From: Micavibrio aeruginosavorus EPB
Lineage (GTDB): Bacteria > Pseudomonadota > Alphaproteobacteria > Micavibrionales > Micavibrionaceae
Reading direction: 5' to 3'
NCBI RefSeq assembly: GCF_000348745.1
Contig: NC_020812.1
Span: forward strand, 877,444-941,443
Length of the DNA: 64,000 nt
Positions within the stretch are counted from its first letter, which is position 1. The number at the start of each line of letters is the position of its first letter. The notes beneath the pieces were generated by a model, which ran no database searches, had not been told where the DNA came from, and worked only from the letters and a program-made list of their open reading frames with translations. A program made the position numbers and the translations under genes. Of this stretch, positions 56,246 to 64,000 are shown one piece after another.

Positions 56246-56884
56246 ATGTCGAAGAAATTTTCGCTGACGGCGGAAAAGCGTGATGGGGCAGGTAAGGGGA
56301 TCGCCCGTGCACTGCGCCGTGAAAACAAAATCCCTGCGGTTGTATACGGTGACAGCAAAGAACCCGTATCCATTACCCTGCCGCTGAAAGAAGTGACCAT
56401 GGAATACCGCAAGGGTTACATGTTCACGCACTTGTGCGAAATCGAAGTCGCCGGTCAAAAACACCTGACCCTGGCGCGTGACGTACAATTGCACCCGGTA
56501 ACGGATCAAATCATTCACGTTGATTTCCTGCGCGTGACGCCGAAAACCCGTATCAAGGTTGACGTGCCGGTTCACTTCATCAACGACGAAGAATCCAAAG
56601 GCCTGAAAGCTGGCGGCGTTCTGAACGTTGTTCACCATGAAGTTGTTCTGGAATGCGCGGCTACGGACATCCCGGAGTTTGTTGAAGTCGACCTGACCAA
56701 CTACGATCTGGGCGACGTCATCCACATGGACGTTGTGAAGCTGCCGAAGGGCGCGACCTCCGTTCTGGAAGGCGACGAAACCATTGCAACAATCGCCGTT
56801 CCGCGCGCTGTTGTTGAAGTGGAAGACGCTCCGGTTGCGGCTGACGCTGTTCCGGCATCGACCGAGAAAAAGGCCGCCGAATAA
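56246..56884 (+). CDS. rplY: 50S ribosomal protein L25/general stress protein Ctc
   Basis: 212 aa two-domain L25 (TL5/CTC) type that binds 5S rRNA. N-terminal domain (AEKRDGAGKGIARALRRENK, PAVVYGD) and a C-terminal beta domain (IHVDFLRV, VDVPVHFIN). Alanine- and valine-rich tail. AAGGAATGACACC precedes the ATG. Followed by pth as in many bacteria. Confidence 0.95.
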   Translation: MSKKFSLTAEKRDGAGKGIARALRRENKIPAVVYGDSKEPVSITLPLKEVTMEYRKGYMFTHLCEIEVAGQKHLTLARDVQLHPVTDQIIHVDFLRVTPKTRIKVDVPVHFINDEESKGLKAGGVLNVVHHEVVLECAATDIPEFVEVDLTNYDLGDVIHMDVVKLPKGATSVLEGDETIATIAVPRAVVEVEDAPVAADAVPASTEKKAAE

Positions 56885-56894
56885 TCTTTTTCGG

Positions 56895-56965
56895 ACCGGC
56901 GCCGTGGTTTCGCGCATTACCCGTTTTTTGGGTGTTTGTTCGCGGGGCATACGGCGCCGGTTTTC
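56895..56965 (+). terminator. Possible long-loop terminator after rplY
   Basis: ACCGGCGCCGT (56895-56905) pairs with ACGGCGCCGGT (56951-56961), then TTTC. The 45-nt loop is unusually long, so it may be an attenuator-like structure between rplY and pth. Confidence 0.45.
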
Positions 56966-57005
56966 TATTCAACCACCGCGTAATGAAGACGACCGGACGA
57001 ATTCC

Positions 57006-57596
57006 ATGTGGCTTTTGGTTGGCCTGGGTAATCCCGGCCAGAAATATGCCGATAACCGGCACAATATTGGGTTTATGGCGATTGATGCCATTGCTCGCGC
57101 GCATGGTTTTCCCGAATTTCGAACAAAATTCCAAGGGTTGATGGCAGAGGGCCGTATTGGCGGCGAAAAGGTCGCCTTGCTCAAGCCGCAAACCTATATG
57201 AATGAATCGGGAATGGCTGTCGGCGCCGCGGCCAAGTTTTTTAAGGTGACACCAAATCGGATTGTCGTGTTTCATGATGAACTGGATTTGGCGGCATCAA
57301 AATTGCGGATCAAGGTGGGGGGCGGTCACGCCGGGCACAATGGTTTGCGATCAATTGATTCCCATCTAGGGCGTGCTGATTATATGCGCGTGCGGCTGGG
57401 GATTGGTCATCCGGGGGACAAGGATCGCGTTCACGGCCATGTGCTGGGCGATTTTTCCAAGGATGAACAGAAATGGGTCGATGCGATGATGTCATCCATT
57501 CCCGATCATGTGGGCTTGATCCTGTCGGGTAAAGAGAATGATTTTATGAGCAAGGTCGCGAGCGATCTTCAACCGCCTAAAGAGCAAAGCGTGTAA
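57006..57596 (+). CDS. pth: Peptidyl-tRNA hydrolase
   Basis: 196 aa. Releases peptides from drop-off peptidyl-tRNA. Motifs: [20 protein letters not shown] (catalytic His in RHNIGF), [11 protein letters not shown] and [12 protein letters not shown]. The ATG of [11 protein letters not shown] is chosen; the frame runs 74 codons further up, into rplY, without family match. It lies 12 nt before ychF. Confidence 0.96.
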   Translation: MWLLVGLGNPGQKYADNRHNIGFMAIDAIARAHGFPEFRTKFQGLMAEGRIGGEKVALLKPQTYMNESGMAVGAAAKFFKVTPNRIVVFHDELDLAASKLRIKVGGGHAGHNGLRSIDSHLGRADYMRVRLGIGHPGDKDRVHGHVLGDFSKDEQKWVDAMMSSIPDHVGLILSGKENDFMSKVASDLQPPKEQSV

Positions 57597-57608
57597 AGGA
57601 CACAGAAA

Positions 57609-58715
57609 ATGGGTTTTAATTGCGGGATTGTCGGTTTGCCGAACGTTGGGAAATCAACTTTGTTTAACGCCCTGACGGCCACAGCGGCGGCGCAGGCGGC
57701 GAACTTTCCGTTTTGCACGATTGAACCGAACGTGGGTCGTGTGGCCGTGCCGGATGCGCGCCTTGATAAAATTGCCGCGATTGGGAAATCGGCGCAGATT
57801 GTTCCGACACAATTGGAATTTGTTGATATTGCCGGTCTGGTGAAGGGTGCCAGCAAGGGCGAAGGTCTGGGGAACCAATTCCTGGCCAACATCCGCGAAA
57901 CCGATGCCATCGTGCATGTGTTGCGTTGTTTCGAAGACGAAAACGTCATTCACGTCGAAGGATCCGTTGATCCGATCCGCGATGCCGAAGTGATTGAAAC
58001 GGAATTGATGCTGGCCGACCTTGAATCGGTTGAACGCCAGATTGTCAGCACGACGAAGAAAGCAAAATCCGGCGACAAGGATATTAAAATCCAATTGGCC
58101 GTGATGGAGAAGGTTAAGGTTGCGTTGGATGCCGGGAAACCCGCCCGCGTCGTTATCCCGGATCTGGCCGATGATGAGAAAAAGCCGTTTGCGATGTTGC
58201 AACTGCTGACGTCCAAGCCGATCCTGTATGTCTGCAACGTATCTGAATCCGATGCGGCCACGGGCAATGAATGGACGCAAAAAGTTGCCGATATGGCAAA
58301 AGCCCAAGGGGCGCAATATGTCGTAATCAGCGCCGCGATTGAATCCGAAATTGCCCAATTGGGATCAGAGGAAGAGAAGGAAGAGTTCCTTTCGACCCTG
58401 AATTTGGAAGAGGCAGGCCTGAATAAAATTATCCGCGCCGGTTACACTTTGCTCGGATTACAAACCTACTTTACCGTTGGCCCGAAAGAGGCCCGCGCAT
58501 GGACAGTTTTAAAGGGCGCACGCGCGCCGCAAGCCGCCGGTGAAATTCACTCCGATATCGAACGCGGATTTATCCGTGCCGAAGTTATCGCTTATAGCGA
58601 CTTCATTGCCCTGAATGGCGAACAGGGGGCAAAAGACGCCGGTAAAATGCGCGTTGAAGGCAAAGAGTATGTTGTTCAAGACGGCGATATTATGTTGTTC
58701 CGCCATAGCGGTTGA
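57609..58715 (+). CDS. ychF: Redox-regulated ATPase YchF
   Basis: 368 aa Obg-family protein that prefers ATP. G1 [14 protein letters not shown], switch region [13 protein letters not shown]3 [20 protein letters not shown], and a C-terminal TGS domain. Linked to ribosome and oxidative stress. The pth-ychF order is common. A 4-nt gap region and AAAGGAG lead to the next gene. Confidence 0.97.
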   Translation: MGFNCGIVGLPNVGKSTLFNALTATAAAQAANFPFCTIEPNVGRVAVPDARLDKIAAIGKSAQIVPTQLEFVDIAGLVKGASKGEGLGNQFLANIRETDAIVHVLRCFEDENVIHVEGSVDPIRDAEVIETELMLADLESVERQIVSTTKKAKSGDKDIKIQLAVMEKVKVALDAGKPARVVIPDLADDEKKPFAMLQLLTSKPILYVCNVSESDAATGNEWTQKVADMAKAQGAQYVVISAAIESEIAQLGSEEEKEEFLSTLNLEEAGLNKIIRAGYTLLGLQTYFTVGPKEARAWTVLKGARAPQAAGEIHSDIERGFIRAEVIAYSDFIALNGEQGAKDAGKMRVEGKEYVVQDGDIMLFRHSG

Positions 58716-58735
58716 TTGAAAAAGGAGCCAAAGTC

Positions 58736-59791
58736 ATGCAACAAGACAGTACGCGTAATATTCCAAAAGCCGAATTACACGTTCATGTCGAGGGCACCGT
58801 TCGTCCCGATATTGCGCGGCAATTGGCGAAGAAAAATGGCGTAACCCTGCCGGATGATATTTTCACCCCGGATGGGCAGGGGTATCAGTGGTCGGGTTTT
58901 ATCGATCTTGTCACCCGGGTTTATCAGGCGATGGCGCAATGTGTCCGCACCCGTGACGATTTCAAAACAATTACGGAAGATTATCTGGACCGCTGCGCGA
59001 AAGAGGGCGCGGTCTACGTCGAAATCATCGCATGCTGCGGTCAAACGCATCTGTCCGGTATTTCTTACAAGGATATGATCGACGGTATCGCCGATGGCAT
59101 TGATGCCGCCCGTGCAAAACACGGCATTGAAGCCCGTATCAATATGACCTTTGAACGCCATCGCCCGGGCGTTGAGGCGCAGAATGATGCCGATATGATC
59201 CTGTCTTATAAGCATCCTTATATCGTTGGGCTGGATATTGCGGGCGGTGAAATGGCCGGTGATATTCCGCAATTCCTGAACGATTATAACCGCGTGGTGC
59301 AGAATTTTGGCCGTCCGCTGGGCATTCGTCTGCATGCCGCGGAAAATGTGGGGCCGCAAAACGGATGGGATGCGTTGGCTTTGAACCCGACGCGTCTGGG
59401 CCACGGCGTCCGGATTATCGAGGATGATACTCTGGTCAATGAAATTGTTCAGCGTGGCATTGCGTTGGAAGTGTGCCCGACCAGCAATATCCTGGCCGGG
59501 GTGTATCCGGATTTCGCCGCGCACCCGTTGAAAAAATTGATGGACCGTGGGGTGCGGATTTCACTGAACTCCGACGACCCGGGTTTGTTCGGCAATTCGA
59601 TTGGTGAGGAATATCGCGTGGCGCACGATGAATTCGGCCTGACACGGGATCAGTTGGTTCAGGTCACCCGTGATGCGATCAACGATTCCTATGCCGATGC
59701 GGCATTGAAAACAAAATTGCTGGCCCGCGTGGATGCCATGGTGGCCGCAAATTTTAATGTGCGCCGTCCGGGGCCGGCACCATCCCCCTGA
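58736..59791 (+). CDS. Adenosine/adenine deaminase family
   Basis: 351 aa metal-dependent deaminase. Zinc ligands in ELHVHVEGT, the catalytic block RLHAAENVGPQNGW, LGHGVRI and SLNSDDPGLFG. The SDDP form with no clear adenosine-specific signature leaves open adenosine or adenine as substrate. ATG behind AAAGGAG; an earlier in-frame start at 58712 overlaps ychF. Followed by a strong terminator. Confidence 0.88.
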   Translation: MQQDSTRNIPKAELHVHVEGTVRPDIARQLAKKNGVTLPDDIFTPDGQGYQWSGFIDLVTRVYQAMAQCVRTRDDFKTITEDYLDRCAKEGAVYVEIIACCGQTHLSGISYKDMIDGIADGIDAARAKHGIEARINMTFERHRPGVEAQNDADMILSYKHPYIVGLDIAGGEMAGDIPQFLNDYNRVVQNFGRPLGIRLHAAENVGPQNGWDALALNPTRLGHGVRIIEDDTLVNEIVQRGIALEVCPTSNILAGVYPDFAAHPLKKLMDRGVRISLNSDDPGLFGNSIGEEYRVAHDEFGLTRDQLVQVTRDAINDSYADAALKTKLLARVDAMVAANFNVRRPGPAPSP

Positions 59792-59808
59792 TGGCGTGAA
59801 AGCTAAAC

Positions 59809-59846
59809 AAAAACCCCGGCCCGTGTAACACGTGGCCGGGGTTTTT
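59809..59846. terminator. Bidirectional terminator between add-like gene and ilvE
   Basis: AAAAACCCCGGCC (from 59809) pairs with GGCCGGGGTTTTT (59834-59846), T-run on both strands. It serves two convergent genes. Confidence 0.93.
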
Positions 59847-59851
59847 CTTTG

Positions 59852-60757
59852 TTACGCGGCCTTGGCCTTTTGATGGACCAGGTCGGAATAGGCGTCTTTC
59901 AGTCGTGTCGTTATCGGACCGATATCGTATGTAATGTTGGTATCGATTTTTGAAACAGGCGCAATTTCCGCCGCCGTTCCGGTCAGGAAGACTTCTTCGA
60001 ATGTTTTCATGTCTTCCGGCATGATGGCGGTTTCTTCAACCGTGTATCCCATGTCACGGGCCAGTTTCATAACGGTCTGGCGCGTAATGCCGTTCAGGAA
60101 GCAATCCGCAATCGGCGTATAGATCACGCCGTCGCGAATGGCAAACAGGTTCGCACCCGATGATTCCGCAACACGACCCCGGAAATCCAGCATCAGGGCG
60201 TCATCGTAACCGTTGTTTTCGGCTTCGTGCTTGGCCAGCGTGCCGATCATATAAACGCCACAGGCTTTGGCCTGGGTCGGCATGGTTTTCGGATCCGGGC
60301 GGCGCCAGGACGCGGTGCGCAGGGCCAGGCCCGCGGCATCACCCGCCTTGGGGAAGAAATATTTCGGCCATTCCCAACACGCAATCGCCACGTGGACTTT
60401 GGTGCCCTTGGCCGATACGCCCATTTGTTCCGCCCCGCGATAGGCCAGCGGGCGCACGTAACCGTTGCTGATGTTGTTCGCCTTGATCACTTCATAGGAC
60501 GCGTCATTCAGTTCCTTGGCGCTGAACGGCACATCCATGTCCAGGCATTTGCCAGAGAAAATCAGCCGTTCGGAATGTTCGTTCAGTTTGAAAATCTGAC
60601 CGTCATAGACGCGCTCGCCCTCAAACACGCTGCCGCCGTAATGCAGGCCGTGGGTCAGCACGTGGGTTTTGGCCTCGCGCCACGGGATCATTTTCCCGTT
60701 CATCCAGATAAAGCCGTCACGATCATCATAAGGCAAAGCGGAGGGAGAGGCGCACAT
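59852..60757 (-). CDS. ilvE: Branched-chain amino acid aminotransferase
   Basis: 301 aa class IV PLP transaminase for Leu, Ile and Val. Opening FIWMNGKMIPWREAKTHVLT and HGLHYGGSVFEG, PLP-lysine region YMIGTLAKHEAENNG, and GRVAESSGANLFAI and LNGITRQTV. Single gene with its own terminator; divergent from the response regulator. Confidence 0.94.
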   Translation of the reverse strand: MCASPSALPYDDRDGFIWMNGKMIPWREAKTHVLTHGLHYGGSVFEGERVYDGQIFKLNEHSERLIFSGKCLDMDVPFSAKELNDASYEVIKANNISNGYVRPLAYRGAEQMGVSAKGTKVHVAIACWEWPKYFFPKAGDAAGLALRTASWRRPDPKTMPTQAKACGVYMIGTLAKHEAENNGYDDALMLDFRGRVAESSGANLFAIRDGVIYTPIADCFLNGITRQTVMKLARDMGYTVEETAIMPEDMKTFEEVFLTGTAAEIAPVSKIDTNITYDIGPITTRLKDAYSDLVHQKAKAA

Positions 60758-60872
60758 CGTTGTAATTCCATGGTTTTTAAGGGTTTTGCGGCGGGGCTAC
60801 AGGGGTTTCGCCGCCCCGCGCAGTGTGTTAAAAATTACCAGAAATAACAAAGGCCGCAAAGGGCGGTTTTCT

Positions 60873-61589
60873 ATGAGTGCAGATATGCAAATTGCGGACA
60901 AGCTGGCCACACGGCCGCATATTCTGGTCGTCGATGACGATGACCGGATTCGCCAGCTCGTCACCCGCTTCCTGCATGAAAATGGATTTGTCGTGGCCTC
61001 CGCCGAAAGTGCGGCGGGTGCGCGTGAATTGCTGGCGCATCTGGATTTCGATGCCATGGTTGTTGATATCATGATGCCGGGTGAAACGGGGCTGGAGCTG
61101 ACCCAATCCATCCGCGCACACAGCGATATTCCGGTGCTGATGCTGACCGCGTTGGGGGAGGCGGATGACCGCATCGCGGGGCTTGAAACCGGAGCCGATG
61201 ATTATTTGGCAAAGCCGTTCGAGCCGCGTGAATTGGTTTTGCGCCTGAACGCTATTTTGCGCCGCCGCCCAAAACCCGTGACCGATATGCGCGTCCGATT
61301 GGGGCGGTGGGTGTATGACCCGGCAATGAATGTCTTACAAAATGACGGGGATATTCAGGCGCTGACGACCGTTGAGACCACCTTGCTGAAAGCCCTGATC
61401 AGCCGCGCGGGCGAGGCCATCAGCCGCGAGGATCTGGCGCGCATGTGCAATCTGGATGACAGCGGTGAACGGACGATTGATGTTCAGGTCACGCGCCTGC
61501 GCCGCAAGATTGAACAGGATACGCGCACGCCGCTGGTCCTGCAAACCGTGCGGGGCAAGGGCTATATGCTGCGGGTGGATCCGGTATGA
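60873..61589 (+). CDS. OmpR-family response regulator
   Basis: 238 aa. Receiver domain (HILVVDDDDRIRQLV; phospho-acceptor Asp in VVDIMMPGETG; Lys in YLAKPFEPREL) and a winged-helix DNA-binding domain (ISREDLARMC, TIDVQVTRLRRKIEQD). The ATG of MSADMQIADKL is chosen. Its stop overlaps the kinase start by ATGA. Signal unknown; an OmpR/EnvZ-like envelope response is likely. Confidence 0.93.
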   Translation: MSADMQIADKLATRPHILVVDDDDRIRQLVTRFLHENGFVVASAESAAGARELLAHLDFDAMVVDIMMPGETGLELTQSIRAHSDIPVLMLTALGEADDRIAGLETGADDYLAKPFEPRELVLRLNAILRRRPKPVTDMRVRLGRWVYDPAMNVLQNDGDIQALTTVETTLLKALISRAGEAISREDLARMCNLDDSGERTIDVQVTRLRRKIEQDTRTPLVLQTVRGKGYMLRVDPV

Positions 61590-62911
61590 AAATAAAGTCA
61601 CTGTTCCGCAATATTCTGCCGCGTACGTTGTTGGCCCGGTCGTTGATGATCTTGATCATCCCGGTGCTGCTGACCCAGATGATCACGGTCTATATTTTCT
61701 TTGATCGTCACTGGGGAAAAATGACAGATCGTCTGGCGTATGCCGTCGCCGGGGAAATGGCGATTGTTGCCGAACAGATTGAAAATGATCCGTCCCCCGA
61801 ACGGATCAGCCGCATTTCCGGCCACATGGCCAAGCATCTGGATTTGTTGATCAGCTATCAGCCCGGCGCGGTGTTAGAGAACATCCCTGAGGATGTCGAT
61901 CGTTCGATTGTCGCGGACATTTTGGGTCGCGCATTGGATATGCAGGTGCGCCGCCCATATCGCATCAATGTCGATCTGTCCGAAAAATGGGTGGAAATTG
62001 CGATTGCGTTGAATGACGGGGTGTTGTTTGTGTCATCCCCGCAACGGCGTTTGTTTTCGTCGTCGGGTTATATTTTCCTGCTCTGGATGATTTTTACATC
62101 CATTATCTTGTTGGCCGTTTCAATCCTGTTTATGCGCAATCAAATCCGCCCCATCCGTCGTCTGGCGGTTGCCGCGGAACGGATTGGCAAGGGGCGTGAT
62201 ATGCCTGCGACATTAAAGGTTGAAGGCGCGCGCGAGGTGCGGCAGGCGGCGCAGGCTTTTCTGGATATGAATGACCGTATTAAGCGCCAGATTTCGCAAC
62301 GCACGGCGATGCTGGCCGGGGTGTCGCATGATTTGCGCACGCCACTGACGCGATTGAAGTTACAGGTCGCGATGCTGGGCAATCATCCCGATGCCGAGGG
62401 CATGATGCAGGACATTCAGGACATGGAAAAGATGCTGAATGGATACCTCGATTTCGTGCGCGGCGAGGGCGGAGAGCAGGCCGTGGCCGGTGATTTGAAT
62501 GATATTCTGAACCGCATTGTTTCGGGCGCACGCCGCGCCGGGGGTGATGTTATTTTGGAATCCAATGGTGATCTGGCCATGACCTTGCGGCCCATGGCGA
62601 TGGAAAGGGCTTTATCCAACCTGATTACCAACGCCCGTAAATACGCATCCCATGTGTGGATGACCGCGCGGCGCGTGAATGATGACGTGGAAATCATTAT
62701 TGATGATGATGGTCCGGGCATTCCGCCGGATCAGTACGAAGACGTTTTCCGCCCATTCTATCGTGTGGATACGTCACGCAATACGGCGACCGGTGGGGTG
62801 GGGCTTGGGTTGCCCATCGCACAGGATGTGATCCACAGCCATGGTGGCCAGATCACGCTGGGCCAAAGCCCACGCGGTGGTCTGCGCGTTATTATTCTGA
62901 TTCCGGTTTAA
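61586..62911 (+). CDS. EnvZ-type sensor histidine kinase
   Basis: 441 aa. Two membrane segments (SLMILIIPVLLTQMITVYIF and YIFLLWMIFTSIILLAVSIL) enclose a periplasmic sensor of about 130 residues. HAMP, then the H-box AGVSHDLRTPLTRLKLQ, N-box ALSNLITNARKYA, and G-boxes DDDGPGIP and GGVGLGLPIA. Partner of the adjacent regulator. Confidence 0.94.
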   Translation: MKIKSLFRNILPRTLLARSLMILIIPVLLTQMITVYIFFDRHWGKMTDRLAYAVAGEMAIVAEQIENDPSPERISRISGHMAKHLDLLISYQPGAVLENIPEDVDRSIVADILGRALDMQVRRPYRINVDLSEKWVEIAIALNDGVLFVSSPQRRLFSSSGYIFLLWMIFTSIILLAVSILFMRNQIRPIRRLAVAAERIGKGRDMPATLKVEGAREVRQAAQAFLDMNDRIKRQISQRTAMLAGVSHDLRTPLTRLKLQVAMLGNHPDAEGMMQDIQDMEKMLNGYLDFVRGEGGEQAVAGDLNDILNRIVSGARRAGGDVILESNGDLAMTLRPMAMERALSNLITNARKYASHVWMTARRVNDDVEIIIDDDGPGIPPDQYEDVFRPFYRVDTSRNTATGGVGLGLPIAQDVIHSHGGQITLGQSPRGGLRVIILIPV

Positions 62912-63267
62912 TACAAACGCCCACCGTTCGGCACAGTCTTATCCGGGCGGATCAGCGTGACGTTCCCGTTTTCATCCGGGAACCCCAGAACCAGAATTTC
63001 CGACATGAATTTACCCACCTGTTTTGGTGGAAAATTGACCACGGCGGCCACTTGCCGTCCGATCAGTTCTTCGCGGGTGTAGTTTTGGGTGACCTGTGCC
63101 GATGTCTTACGCTGGCCAATCTCTGGCCCAAAATCCACGAACAGTTTATAGGCCGGGCGGCGGGCCTCGGGAAATTCCTGAACGTCTACAATGGTGCCGA
63201 CCCGCACCTCAACCTTCATAAAATCACTGAATTCAATGGTTTCTTCGCGTGTATCGTGGCCGGTCAT
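62908..63267 (-). CDS. CsaA-like tRNA-binding domain protein
   Basis: 119 aa. One tRNA-binding OB-fold (IEFSDFMKVEVRVGTIVDVQ, INFPPK-type block VVNFPPKQVG, FMSEILVLGF), as in CsaA and the tRNA-bind family. CsaA has chaperone-like export roles; here the role is open. ATG behind GGAGAGAAG, 24 nt inside an alternative start. The end overlaps the kinase gene convergently by 4 nt. Confidence 0.88.
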   Translation of the reverse strand: MTGHDTREETIEFSDFMKVEVRVGTIVDVQEFPEARRPAYKLFVDFGPEIGQRKTSAQVTQNYTREELIGRQVAAVVNFPPKQVGKFMSEILVLGFPDENGNVTLIRPDKTVPNGGRLY

Positions 63268-63288
63268 TCTACTTCTCTCCGTATAAAA

Positions 63289-63315
63289 CAAGGGCGCCGT
63301 TATCGGGCGCCCTTA
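63289..63315 (-). terminator. Terminator of the phasin gene
   Basis: AAGGGCGCC and GGGCGCCCTT arms form a stem around 63289-63315, followed on the minus strand by GTTTT. It lies 25 nt past the phasin stop. Confidence 0.8.
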
Positions 63316-63339
63316 TTAAATCATAGATCACTGAAAAAA

Positions 63340-63801
63340 TCAGGCGGCTTTGCGCGTGGTTTTTTCGGTCTTTGCGGCTTTCGCCGGAACGGTACCCAGT
63401 GTTTCCAGGCTGTCCGTGATGCGGGCGTTCAGGATTTCACCGGCTTCACTGCTGGTCTTGCTCACAACGTCGGACATTTCACGCAGGCTGGTGACGGAAC
63501 GCTCATACGCCGTTTTGATCAAATCGGCCTGACGGGCGACTTTCTCTTCCGGCGTACCTTCGCCCAGCAATTGCTGGGTCAGGGCGGTGTTTTGCTGAAC
63601 CAGTTCGTTCATCAACTCAGTTTGGCATTGCGCCACGCTTTGCAGGCCTTCAACGGTGACCTGTTGCAGTTCGGTAAAGGCTTCAACATTTTTACGATAG
63701 AGTTCCAGAACCGCGCTCATATCAAACGCGTAGCGGTTCGGCATCAGATTTTGCAGATATTGTGTATCGAAGAAAGACGCGGTGTTTTTGGACTGTGTCA
63801 T
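63340..63801 (-). CDS. Phasin family protein
   Basis: 153 aa, helical and free of membrane segments. The phasin core is seen in FDMSAVLELYRKNVEAFTEL and the Gln-rich helix LQSVAQCQTELMNELVQQN, with a Lys/Ala-rich tail. Phasins coat polyhydroxyalkanoate granules. ATG behind GGAGGT. A PhaR/AniA-like site lies about 90 nt upstream, supporting the assignment. No PHA synthase is encoded in the window. Confidence 0.88.
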   Translation of the reverse strand: MTQSKNTASFFDTQYLQNLMPNRYAFDMSAVLELYRKNVEAFTELQQVTVEGLQSVAQCQTELMNELVQQNTALTQQLLGEGTPEEKVARQADLIKTAYERSVTSLREMSDVVSKTSSEAGEILNARITDSLETLGTVPAKAAKTEKTTRKAA

Positions 63802-63889
63802 TTTGACCTCCACACTCTTGTGATTATGAAATTATAGACTTTTGTAAGCCATCATTCTTGGACCCGGGGGTGGGGGGAGTCAAGCTGAT

Positions 63890-63904
63890 TTGTGCAGTGC
63901 ACAG
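63890..63904. promoter_or_regulatory. Candidate PhaR/AniA-type operator upstream of the phasin gene
   Basis: The minus-strand 12-mer TGCACTGCACAA fits the TGC-N3-GCA core with the C/A-rich flank known for rhizobial PhaR (AniA) regulators. The same site reads TGCAGTGCACAG on the plus strand, so it is a dyad. Position, 90 nt before the phasin start, fits repression by PhaR when PHA is absent. Confidence 0.6.
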
Positions 63905-64000
63905 GTTCTGGAAATGTCGATTTTATGGGTATTTCTGCGAATTTTACAATCGCCATAACGCGTTAGCGAAAGATTAACCGAAAAGCCCCAAAGTGCAGGG

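Overview
The window looks like a chromosomal segment of a free-living alphaproteobacterium. A MucR/Ros regulator, a phasin with a PhaR/AniA-like site, DUF2924 and DUF5681 proteins, the TauE/TIGR02186 pair and the dut-mutS order fit that class. The gene content and roughly 55% GC recall Micavibrio-like predatory bacteria, but that genus assignment is an inference from memory.

The window splits in two. Positions 1 to about 31,280 are distinctly AT-richer and mosaic. Positions 31,286 to 64,000 are GC-richer, densely packed housekeeping DNA. The boundary is a tRNA-Ser(CGA) gene whose 3' end faces the AT-rich side, as expected of a genomic island that used a tRNA gene as its anchor.

AT-rich half, left to right: (a) an anaerobic module, nrdD-nrdG (class III ribonucleotide reductase) and ubiT-ubiU-ubiV (O2-independent ubiquinone hydroxylation), with FNR-type boxes upstream of each group and a NrdR box upstream of nrdD; (b) a recombination zone with a serine-recombinase tail fragment, a perfect 16-bp inverted repeat, a 737-residue tyrosine recombinase and a tyrosine-integrase tail fragment; (c) a lipoprotein and a 2404-residue RTX protein; (d) a ParB-methyltransferase and a DUF5681 protein; (e) small lipoprotein, zinc-ribbon and nuclease genes; (f) a complete His-Xaa-Ser (Hxs) system, hxsD-hxsB-hxsC-hxsA, with two radical SAM enzymes and a substrate-like protein carrying seven H-x-S repeats; (g) a DUF2924 gene and a full-length large serine recombinase homologous to the fragment at the left; (h) an Abi-alpha-like gene next to the tRNA.

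GC-rich half: a lipoprotein; a cysteine-synthase-like gene with mutS and dut; ubiE; murJ-trpS; a cluster of secreted proteins of unknown role; TauE with TIGR02186; universal stress protein and Nfu; a deacetylase-like protein lacking catalytic residues; nitroreductase and tsaB; mucR; proC, YbjN and ubiK; hldD-lgt-midA-pgeF; prs-rplY-pth-ychF-add; ilvE; an OmpR/EnvZ-type two-component pair; a CsaA-like protein; and a phasin.

Ubiquinone genes occur in both halves (ubiE and ubiK in the core, ubiTUV in the AT-rich part), so the island may extend core respiration to low oxygen. The most intriguing system is the Hxs cassette: it is recognised as a family, but its product and function are unknown, and here it lies between recombinases and beside several unannotated membrane proteins.
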